Shown here in pieces: positions 1 to 5,471 of a stretch of 5,471 nt of DNA. The first letter of the stretch is position 1, and every line of letters starts with the position of its first letter. The DNA is taken from contig DFSJ01000067.1 of NCBI GenBank assembly GCA_002378585.1, positions 2,506 to 7,976 of the forward strand, in the 5' to 3' direction. This DNA is from Flavobacteriaceae bacterium UBA3440. Its GTDB lineage: Bacteria; Bacteroidota; Bacteroidia; Flavobacteriales; Flavobacteriaceae. The position numbers were made by a program, and so were the translations under genes. The notes below the pieces were generated by a model that saw only the letters and a list, made by a program, of their open reading frames with translations, did not search any database and had not been told where the DNA came from.

Positions 1-320
1 GAATGGTTGAGAATATAGGCGTAATCTTCTTCTGTAATCGTGGGATAAATCGGCACGTTCTGGGCGCCAATCTGCATAATTCCCACATCGAGAATGTTCC
101 ACTCCGTTCGGTTGGTCAGTGAAATAACCGCAATTTTATCATTTTTCTTTACCCCTAACCTCAGCAATGCTCGACTGACGGCATGAGCCTGTTGCATAAA
201 CTCTGCAGAGGAAATCGATTGCCAAAGTCCTTGGTATTTCATCTCATAAGCCTCCTCGAGTGGATAATGATCTAATTGGTATTGAGCAAAATCAAAAAGA
301 CGGGTAGGTAATTGGTTCAT
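1..320 (-). CDS. Long-chain acyl-CoA synthetase (AMP-forming), N-terminal part, cut by window edge
   Basis: An open frame without stops runs on the minus strand from ATG at 320-318 to the left edge and gives 106 residues. It reads MNQLPTRLFDFAQY... and later shows LWQSISSAEF, an ALLRLGVKKNDKIAVIS stretch (about residues 51-67), TNRTEWNILDVGIMQIGA (69-86) and VPIYPTITEEDYAYIL (89-104). These are typical of the N-terminal subdomain of long-chain fatty acid:CoA ligases of the FAA1/FadD15-like type, which join a fatty acid to CoA using ATP. Family members are about 590 residues, so roughly 480 are missing, including the ATP/AMP-binding signature; specificity cannot be judged. It is transcribed away from the marR-fadN-fadA-fadE genes, which fits a role as the activating step that feeds them. 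No in-frame upstream ATG or clear Shine-Dalgarno was seen, which is normal for Bacteroidota. Family assignment is firm; chain-length preference is inference. Confidence 0.9.
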   Translation of the reverse strand, partial: MNQLPTRLFDFAQYQLDHYPLEEAYEMKYQGLWQSISSAEFMQQAHAVSRALLRLGVKKNDKIAVISLTNRTEWNILDVGIMQIGAQNVPIYPTITEEDYAYILNH

Positions 321-345
321 AAAAGATATATTTCATCGAAAAATA

Positions 346-373
346 CAAAAATATAGACTAAAAAGTGCACAAA
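346..373 (-). promoter_or_regulatory. Putative Bacteroidota-type promoter for the acyl-CoA synthetase gene
   Basis: Read on the minus strand, positions 353-346 are TATTTTTG, an exact match to the Bacteroidota -7 consensus TAnnTTTG. Positions 373-370 read TTTG, matching the -33 element. The space between them is 16 bp, slightly shorter than the usual 17-23. The implied transcription start is near 339-341, giving a leader of about 20 nt before the ATG at 320. The region is AT-rich, so chance matches are possible. Confidence 0.5.
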
Positions 374-384
374 ATTTAACAGTC

Positions 385-408
385 ATTTACTATGCATGCA
401 TAATAAAT
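385..408. promoter_or_regulatory. 24-bp inverted repeat, probable MarR operator
   Basis: A perfect 12-bp palindrome TATGCATGCATA (391-402) is flanked by further matching arms, ATTTA at 385-389 and TAAAT at 404-408. Only the 390/403 pair (C/A) fails, so 22 of 24 bases are symmetric. Size and symmetry suit a dimeric winged-helix regulator such as the MarR protein encoded 31 bp downstream. It lies between the two divergent start codons. If the rightward -7 box at 413-420 is real, the repeat covers its -33/spacer region, which would favour autorepression. Relative to the leftward promoter it sits near -57. Binding by this MarR protein is inferred. Confidence 0.6.
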
Positions 409-412
409 TTTC

Positions 413-420
413 TATATTTA
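413..420 (+). promoter_or_regulatory. Possible -7 promoter box for the marR-fadN-fadA-fadE operon
   Basis: TATATTTA matches TAnnTTTG except for the last base. It would place the transcription start near 426-428, leaving a leader of about 12 nt before the marR ATG at 439. No TTG is found at the expected -33 spacing, where the inverted repeat lies instead. TAAATTTT at 404-411 is an alternative with the same number of mismatches. This is a weak prediction. Confidence 0.3.
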
Positions 421-438
421 CATAGATTCATTACCCTT

Positions 439-864
439 ATGAAGGAGCGAACCATCGACTACACTTTGCGCAACACATGGCAAGGGATTGTCAAAATGTA
501 CAATGAAGAGGCAAAAAAAATGGACTCCACGATGGCGACGGGTTTTACTTTGTTGAGTATTGATCCCAAAACCGGCACACCGTCCACCTCTTTGGGACCA
601 AAAATGGGATTGGAATCTACCAGTATTTCAAGGATTCTAAATAATCTAGAAAAAAAAGCACTCATTGAGCGTAAGGCTCATCCTCAAGACGGAAGAAGTG
701 TATTGATTCACCTCACGCCTGAGGGAATCAAAATGCGGGACCTCTCCAAATCATTTGTTTTGGATTTTCACGACAAGGTGATGGAAAAAACATCTAAAAT
801 TCAACTAAAACATTTTTTTGAGGTGGTGGATATCATCAATCAAATTACCTCTGAACGAAGTTAA
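439..864 (+). CDS. MarR-family winged helix-turn-helix transcriptional regulator
   Basis: The 141-residue product has the usual length for MarR regulators, which bind palindromic DNA as dimers and are often released by small ligands. The winged helix-turn-helix spans about residues 31-100. A likely recognition helix is ESTSISRILNNLEKK (59-73), and the wing carries the family's D-x-R motif at D84-G85-R86, followed by VLIHLTPEG (88-96). Residues 1-30 and 101-141 form the helical dimerisation regions. The N-terminal stretch TIDYTLRNTW...MYNEEA...STMATGFTLLSID is, as I recall, characteristic of the MarR protein placed before beta-oxidation genes in Bacteroidota. No alternative in-frame start precedes 439, and no Shine-Dalgarno is visible. 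The gene lies first in the operon, 9 bp before fadN, and just downstream of the inverted repeat at 385-408. It probably represses this operon and responds to a fatty acid or acyl-CoA; that ligand is inference. The gene has two A8 runs (513-520 and 650-657), but the frame is intact. Confidence 0.92.
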   Translation: MKERTIDYTLRNTWQGIVKMYNEEAKKMDSTMATGFTLLSIDPKTGTPSTSLGPKMGLESTSISRILNNLEKKALIERKAHPQDGRSVLIHLTPEGIKMRDLSKSFVLDFHDKVMEKTSKIQLKHFFEVVDIINQITSERS

Positions 865-873
865 TACCTAGAT

Positions 874-3270
874 ATGAACAGACACATCAAAAAAGCAGCC
901 GTCATTGGATCGGGCATCATGGGGAGTGGCATTGCCTGCCACCTAGCCAATATTGGTGTAGAAGTTTTGCTATTGGATGTTGTTCCAGATTTGAACAATA
1001 TCCAACCCGCAGACCTCAAAAAAATAGTGCAACCCAGAAACCTTTTGGCGGAAAAAGCTTTGGCTCAAGCACTTAAACAAAAACCTGCGCCGCTCTACCA
1101 CGCAGGATTCGTGAAACGAATAACTCCCGGTAATTTGGAAGACCACTTGCCCATGATTGCAGAGGTTGATTGGATTATAGAGGTTGTTGTGGAGCGATTG
1201 GATATCAAGCAACAGGTATTTGCCCAAATCGAACAATACAGAAAGCCTGGAACCCTGATTACCTCGAACACCTCCGGAATCCCCATTCACTTGATGTCCG
1301 AGGGACGCAGCCTTGATTTTCAGGAGCATTTTTGTGGGACGCATTTTTTTAACCCTGCGCGATACCTCGATTTATTTGAAATCATACCCGGACCAAAGAC
1401 CAAGGCGGATGTACTGACTTTCTTGTCGCACTACGGAAGCACTTTCCTGGGGAAAACATCCGTAATGGCCAAGGATACTCCGGCATTTATTGGAAACCGC
1501 ATCGGGATTTTTGGCATTCAAAGTCTATTTCACCTGATCCAAAAATTGGATATGACGATTGAGGAGGTGGATAAACTTACTGGTCCAGTGATTGGAAGGC
1601 CTAAATCTGCTACTTTTCGCACGGTCGACGTGGTTGGTCTAGACACACTGGTGCATGTGGCCAACGGAATAGCAGCGCACTGCCCTCAGGACGAAAAACA
1701 CCACTTGTTTCAAATACCCGATTTCATCCAACACATGATGGAACAAAAGTGGTTAGGCAGTAAAACTGGTGCAGGATTTTACAAGAAGGTCACCGCAGAA
1801 AACGGCACTTCCTCCATACACGGTTTAGACTTAAAGACATTGACCTACAGAGCGCCTAAGAAAGCCTCATTTGCCACCTTGGAAGGCACCAAATCCATTG
1901 ATCGAGTGATCGATCGATTTGCTGTTTTGGTCGATGGAAAAGATAAAGCCGGTGAATTTTATAGGGCGTCCTTCTCTGACATGTGGAGTTATATAGGTCA
2001 CCGTATCCCCGAGATCACCGATGAGCTTTACCAAATTGACGAGGCGATGAAGGCTGGATTTGGGTGGGAGCACGGACCTTTTCAAATCTGGGATGCCGTC
2101 GGGCTGGACAAAGGACTTGAGCTCATAAAAGCGCATGGAAACACCTGTGCTGCTTGGATTGAGGAAATGAAATCACTAGGGCACCGTTCGTTTTATAAGG
2201 TTGAAGAAGGAGCAACGCTGTTCTACGATATTCCCAGCAAAAAATACAAACGGATACCCGGCCAAGAGCAACTCATCATCTTGGATAACATCCGTACCCA
2301 AAAAGCCGTCTATCAAAACCCTGGACTGGTGCTCACCGACTTAGGAGACGGCATACTCAACGCGGAATTCCGATCAAAAATGAACACCTTGGGTGGCGAT
2401 GTTCTCAGCGGCTTGAACAAATCGCTTGACATCGCTGAAAAAGACTACCGCGGTCTGGTCATTGGCAATCAAGGAGCTCATTTTTCGGTAGGTGCCAACA
2501 TCGCCATGATATTTATGATGGCCGTAGAGCAGGAATACGACGAGCTTAACATGGCTATTAGGATGTTCCAAAACACCATGATGCGCATGCGCTATTCAAG
2601 CATACCAACGGTGGCTGCCATACACGGAATGACCTTTGGTGGAGGATGTGAGCTATCGCTTCACGCAGACCAGGTCGTCGCAGCTTCAGAAACATATATG
2701 GGACTCGTAGAGTTTGGTGTTGGGGTAATACCTGGTGGCGGTGGCACCAAGGAGCTAACTCTAAGGGCCTCAGATACATTTAAAGCCAACGATGTGGAGG
2801 TCAATCGACTGAGAGAGGCCTTTTTAACCATAGCTATGGCCAAAGTATCCACTTCAGGCCACGAGGCGTTTGATCTGGGTTTGCTCCAAAAAGGCAAAGA
2901 CCACCTCGTGGTGGGCAAACAGCGTTTGATTGCCAAAGCAAAAGCACAGGCATTGTCTATGGCAGAACAAGGATATACCCAGCCGATCATGCGCCAAGAC
3001 ATCAAAGTGCTGGGTCAACAATCTTTGGGTATGTTCCTGGTAGGAACTGATGCCATGAAAGCAGGTCACTACATCTCTGAACACGATCGTAAAATTGCCG
3101 ATAAGCTAGCTTATGTCATGTCGGGCGGAGATCTCTCTGAAGCGACAAACGTCAGTGAACAATATTTGCTTGATCTAGAGCGCGAAGCGTTTTTGTCGCT
3201 GTGCACCGAACGAAAAACCCTGGAGCGCATCCAACACATGCTACAAACCGGTAAACCCTTAAGAAACTAG
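874..3270 (+). CDS. fadN: Bifunctional 3-hydroxyacyl-CoA dehydrogenase / enoyl-CoA hydratase (FadN-type)
   Basis: This 798-residue cytoplasmic enzyme should carry out the two middle steps of beta-oxidation: hydration of trans-2-enoyl-CoA, and NAD-dependent oxidation of the L-3-hydroxyacyl-CoA. The N-terminal Rossmann domain has the NAD motif G12-x-G14-x-x-G17 with D35 at the end of strand 2. Dehydrogenase active-site residues are present: S131/N132 in SNTSG, H157 in GTHFFNPA, E169, and N208 in PAFIGNR. C-terminal dehydrogenase domains follow at about 205-305 and 360-420 (the second with DEAMKAGFGWEHGPF). After a linker (about 420-485), a crotonase domain covers about 487-690. It has the oxyanion-hole segments FSVGANI (537-543) and FGGGCE (588-593), and both catalytic glutamates E593 and E613, spaced 20 residues as in the family. 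The order is opposite to E. coli FadB/FadJ (hydratase first) and matches Bacillus FadN (about 790 aa). The start is 9 bp after marR; the stop is 2 bp before fadA. No key residue is missing. Named from family resemblance; some databases would call it fadB. Confidence 0.95.
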   Translation: MNRHIKKAAVIGSGIMGSGIACHLANIGVEVLLLDVVPDLNNIQPADLKKIVQPRNLLAEKALAQALKQKPAPLYHAGFVKRITPGNLEDHLPMIAEVDWIIEVVVERLDIKQQVFAQIEQYRKPGTLITSNTSGIPIHLMSEGRSLDFQEHFCGTHFFNPARYLDLFEIIPGPKTKADVLTFLSHYGSTFLGKTSVMAKDTPAFIGNRIGIFGIQSLFHLIQKLDMTIEEVDKLTGPVIGRPKSATFRTVDVVGLDTLVHVANGIAAHCPQDEKHHLFQIPDFIQHMMEQKWLGSKTGAGFYKKVTAENGTSSIHGLDLKTLTYRAPKKASFATLEGTKSIDRVIDRFAVLVDGKDKAGEFYRASFSDMWSYIGHRIPEITDELYQIDEAMKAGFGWEHGPFQIWDAVGLDKGLELIKAHGNTCAAWIEEMKSLGHRSFYKVEEGATLFYDIPSKKYKRIPGQEQLIILDNIRTQKAVYQNPGLVLTDLGDGILNAEFRSKMNTLGGDVLSGLNKSLDIAEKDYRGLVIGNQGAHFSVGANIAMIFMMAVEQEYDELNMAIRMFQNTMMRMRYSSIPTVAAIHGMTFGGGCELSLHADQVVAASETYMGLVEFGVGVIPGGGGTKELTLRASDTFKANDVEVNRLREAFLTIAMAKVSTSGHEAFDLGLLQKGKDHLVVGKQRLIAKAKAQALSMAEQGYTQPIMRQDIKVLGQQSLGMFLVGTDAMKAGHYISEHDRKIADKLAYVMSGGDLSEATNVSEQYLLDLEREAFLSLCTERKTLERIQHMLQTGKPLRN

Positions 3271-3272
3271 TC

Positions 3273-4460
3273 ATGAAAACAGCCTATATCGTAAAAGCCT
3301 ACAGAACAGCTGTAGGTAAAGCGCCCAAAGGGGTGTTTCGCTTTAAAAGACCCGACGAACTCGCTGCTGAAACGATCGAATTCCTGATTGATTCCCTAGG
3401 TGACTTTGACAAAACGCGTATTGATGATGTCATGGTGGGCAATGCCATGCCAGAGGCAGAACAAGGGCTAAACGTAGGAAGACTAATTTCCTTGATGGGG
3501 CTTAAAATCGATGATGTACCCGGAATGACGGTAAACAGATACTGTGCCTCAGGACTGGAAACGATAGCCATTGCTACAGCAAAAATTCAAGCAGGTATGG
3601 CTGATTGCATCATCGCCGGTGGTGTGGAAAGCATGAGTTTTATTCCCATGGGGGGATACAAACCCGTCCCAGACTACAAGACAGCTCAGCAAGGACATCA
3701 GGACTATTATTGGGGAATGGGACTAACGGCAGAAGCCGTAGCCGAACAATATCAAGTTTCTCGAGAAGACCAAGATCAATTTAGCTACCAATCCCACCAA
3801 AAAGCAATCGCTGCCCAAGAATCCGGGCGTTTTGACCGGCAAATAGTTCCGATTAAAGTTAACCAAGTAAAATTGGATGAAAACGGAAAAAAAATAAGCC
3901 ATCAATACACCGTGGCCAAAGATGAAGGCCCTCGAAAAGACACCTCTGTAGAAGCATTGGCTGGATTGCCTTCGGTGTTTGCCCAAGGAGGTAGCGTCAC
4001 CGCTGGAAACAGCTCTCAAATGAGTGATGGCGCATCATTTGTTTTGGTGATGAGCGAAGAACGCGTCAAAGAATTGGGGCTGACGCCCATAGCCCGCATG
4101 GTTCAGTATGCCGCCGCTGGTGTACCGCCCAAAATAATGGGCATAGGTCCTGTTAAAGCTATTCCCAAAGCGCTTGAACTAGCGGGGTTGAAACTGAATG
4201 ATATCGGATTATTTGAACTCAACGAGGCGTTTGCCTCGCAATCGCTGGCCGTGATCAGGACCTTGGAAATAGATCCGGAAAAAGTGAATGTCAATGGAGG
4301 GGCTATTGCCCTTGGGCACCCATTGGGCTGTACGGGTGCTAAACTCACCACACAGTTACTCGATGAAATGGACCAACGTAAAATGAACGGCCAATACGGA
4401 ATCGTAACCATGTGCGTAGGTACAGGGCAGGGTGCTGCAGGAATTTTTGAATTGATTTAA
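3273..4460 (+). CDS. fadA: Acetyl-CoA C-acyltransferase (3-ketoacyl-CoA thiolase)
   Basis: The 395-residue protein is a full-length thiolase II family member (typical length 385-400). It cleaves 3-ketoacyl-CoA with CoA to give acetyl-CoA and an acyl-CoA shortened by two carbons. The nucleophile is C91 in VNRYCASGLETIA (88-100). Further active-site motifs are GNSSQMSDGA (245-254), NEAFA (317-321), H349 in GGAIALGHPLGCTGA (342-356), and C381 in the C-terminal MCVGTGQGAA (380-389). The N-terminal YRTAVGKAPKGVF stretch is also typical. The ATG lies 2 bp after the fadN stop, so the two are probably translationally coupled and their products may form a complex, as FadB and FadA do in E. coli (inference). 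Biosynthetic acetoacetyl-CoA thiolases share this fold, but the neighbours argue for a degradative role. Nothing is truncated or unusual. Confidence 0.95.
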   Translation: MKTAYIVKAYRTAVGKAPKGVFRFKRPDELAAETIEFLIDSLGDFDKTRIDDVMVGNAMPEAEQGLNVGRLISLMGLKIDDVPGMTVNRYCASGLETIAIATAKIQAGMADCIIAGGVESMSFIPMGGYKPVPDYKTAQQGHQDYYWGMGLTAEAVAEQYQVSREDQDQFSYQSHQKAIAAQESGRFDRQIVPIKVNQVKLDENGKKISHQYTVAKDEGPRKDTSVEALAGLPSVFAQGGSVTAGNSSQMSDGASFVLVMSEERVKELGLTPIARMVQYAAAGVPPKIMGIGPVKAIPKALELAGLKLNDIGLFELNEAFASQSLAVIRTLEIDPEKVNVNGGAIALGHPLGCTGAKLTTQLLDEMDQRKMNGQYGIVTMCVGTGQGAAGIFELI

Positions 4461-4470
4461 TACGTATACC

Positions 4471-5471
4471 ATGAACCAAGAAGCTAACGAATTTATCCTC
4501 AGAGGAGGACAGTTTATCGTCACAGAGACACCTGCTGAATCAGTCTTCACCCTGGAAGATTTATCAGAGGAGCAAAAAATGATGCGTGAAAGCACCCAAG
4601 AATTTGTCGATCGCGAACTATGGGCACACTGGCAGCGTTTTGAGAAAAAAGACTATCAATTCACGGAAGAAGCCATGAAAAAAGCCGCTGAATTAGGGCT
4701 TCTAGGGATTGCCGTTCCTGAACAGTACGGTGGTATGGGAATGGGATTTGTCTCCACCATGCTGGTATGCGACTATATTTCCGGAGCCACTGGGTCCTTT
4801 TCTACAGCATTTGGAGCCCACACCGGTATTGGAACCATGCCGATTACCCTGTATGGCACCGAGGAACAAAAGATGAAATATGTACCTAAACTGGCCAGTG
4901 GTGAATGGTTTGGGGCCTACTGCCTGACCGAGCCCACTGCTGGATCCGACGCCAATTCAGGGAAAACAAAAGCCGTTTTAAACCCCGAGGGCACACACTA
5001 TTTAATCAGCGGCCAGAAAATGTGGATTTCCAATGCGGGATTCTGCCAGTTATTCATCGTATTTGCCCGTATAGAGGACGATGCCAACATCACTGGATTT
5101 ATTGTTGAAAACGATCCGAGCAACGGAATCACTCTAGGTGAAGAGGAACACAAAATGGGGATTCACTCCTCCTCTACCCGCCAGGTGTTCTTTAACGAAA
5201 CAAAAGTTCCTGTGGAAAACATGCTCGCTGAACGCGGCATGGGCTTTAAAATAGCGATGAATGCGCTCAATGTAGGGAGAATTAAACTGGCTGCTGCCTG
5301 TTTAGATGCCCAGCGCAGATTGGTCAATGAGTCCGTTCACTACGCCAACAACCGCATACAGTTTAAAACTCCGATCGCTTCATTTGGAGCCATTCAAGCC
5401 AAAATCGCCCAGATGGCGACCAATGCCTATGTGGGAGAATCCGCTTGCTACCGCGCCGCCAAAGACATCGA
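4471..5471 (+). CDS. fadE: Acyl-CoA dehydrogenase, N-terminal part, cut by window edge
   Basis: An uninterrupted frame from ATG 4471, 10 bp after the thiolase stop, gives 333 residues and leaves the window without a stop. This FAD enzyme catalyses the first oxidation of beta-oxidation (acyl-CoA to trans-2-enoyl-CoA) and passes electrons to electron-transfer flavoprotein. The N-terminal helical domain covers about residues 30-145, with LGLLGIAVPEQYGGMG at 75-90. The middle beta domain has the FAD-contact motif CLTEPTAGSDANS (151-163) and WISNAG (185-190). The C-terminal helical domain begins near 255 with GFKIAMNALNVGR, and RIQFKTPI appears at 295-302. The extended N-terminus (MNQEANEFILRGGQFIV...) fits the roughly 600-residue VLCAD-like class, as in Bacillus FadE, rather than the 380-residue short/medium-chain class. 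The missing part should hold the catalytic glutamate and the extra C-terminal domain. The ATG has no Shine-Dalgarno; the preceding bases are ACGTATACC. Long-chain preference is inferred. Confidence 0.93.
   Translation, partial: MNQEANEFILRGGQFIVTETPAESVFTLEDLSEEQKMMRESTQEFVDRELWAHWQRFEKKDYQFTEEAMKKAAELGLLGIAVPEQYGGMGMGFVSTMLVCDYISGATGSFSTAFGAHTGIGTMPITLYGTEEQKMKYVPKLASGEWFGAYCLTEPTAGSDANSGKTKAVLNPEGTHYLISGQKMWISNAGFCQLFIVFARIEDDANITGFIVENDPSNGITLGEEEHKMGIHSSSTRQVFFNETKVPVENMLAERGMGFKIAMNALNVGRIKLAAACLDAQRRLVNESVHYANNRIQFKTPIASFGAIQAKIAQMATNAYVGESACYRAAKDI

Noticed and set aside
537..543. Asn rather than the common Asp in the GA(D/N)I segment of the fadN crotonase domain (residue 542), considered as a lost active-site residue
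   Set aside because: The two catalytic glutamates E593 and E613 are both present, and as far as I recall Asn here is usual in this FadN-like family. The coordinates given are residue numbers within the protein, corresponding to about 2482-2502 in the window.
970..1344. Minus-strand open frame of 124 codons within fadN
   Set aside because: It is antisense to the conserved NAD-binding domain, and its product has no recognisable domain.
2661..3005. Minus-strand open frame of 114 codons within fadN
   Set aside because: It is antisense to the crotonase active-site region; its low-complexity Pro/Ser/Ala-rich product is a by-product of the glycine-rich coding strand.
4460..4467. ATACGTAT palindrome between fadA and fadE
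   Set aside because: It is only 8 bp, does not extend, has no T-run, and sits in a 10-bp gap inside an operon, so neither a terminator nor an operator is supported.
4356..4595. Minus-strand open frame of 79 codons crossing the fadA-fadE junction
   Set aside because: It overlaps the conserved C-terminus of the thiolase and the start of fadE, shows no family resemblance, and has no promoter or spacing argument.
4905..5108. Plus-strand open frame of 67 codons inside the acyl-CoA dehydrogenase gene
   Set aside because: It lies entirely within the strongly supported fadE reading frame in another frame, has no recognisable motif, and its composition (Cys, Arg and His rich) looks like a shadow.

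Overview
The window looks like a chromosomal fatty-acid degradation locus from a member of the Bacteroidota (Flavobacteriia/Cytophagia-like). The clues are moderately AT-rich coding sequence, a very AT-rich intergenic region with TAnnTTTG-type promoter boxes, start codons without clear Shine-Dalgarno sequences, and protein sequences that closely resemble, as I remember them, those of marine and soil Bacteroidota. I cannot name the genus.

Layout. Positions 1-320 (minus strand) hold the first 106 residues of a long-chain acyl-CoA synthetase that runs off the left edge. Positions 321-438 are a divergent AT-rich promoter region containing a 24-bp near-perfect inverted repeat (385-408), the best candidate for a regulator binding site. 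Four genes then run rightward with gaps of 9, 2 and 10 bp, as in one operon: a MarR-family regulator (439-864); a trifunctional-type 3-hydroxyacyl-CoA dehydrogenase/enoyl-CoA hydratase (874-3270); an acetyl-CoA acyltransferase (3273-4460); and an acyl-CoA dehydrogenase (4471 to the right edge, incomplete).

How they work together. The synthetase activates fatty acids to acyl-CoA. The acyl-CoA dehydrogenase makes the trans-2-enoyl-CoA. The bifunctional protein hydrates it and oxidises the 3-hydroxyacyl-CoA, and the thiolase releases acetyl-CoA. One turn of beta-oxidation is therefore encoded here, apart from the electron-transfer flavoprotein, which is not in the window. The order bifunctional enzyme-thiolase-dehydrogenase, and the domain order of the bifunctional enzyme (dehydrogenase first, hydratase last), match Bacillus subtilis fadN-fadA-fadE rather than E. 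coli fadBA. The regulator is MarR-type instead of the TetR-type FadR of Bacillus.

No mobile element, CRISPR array, RNA gene or clearly new system is visible. The most interesting parts are the putative operator in the divergent promoter and the likely control of the whole pathway by a MarR protein.
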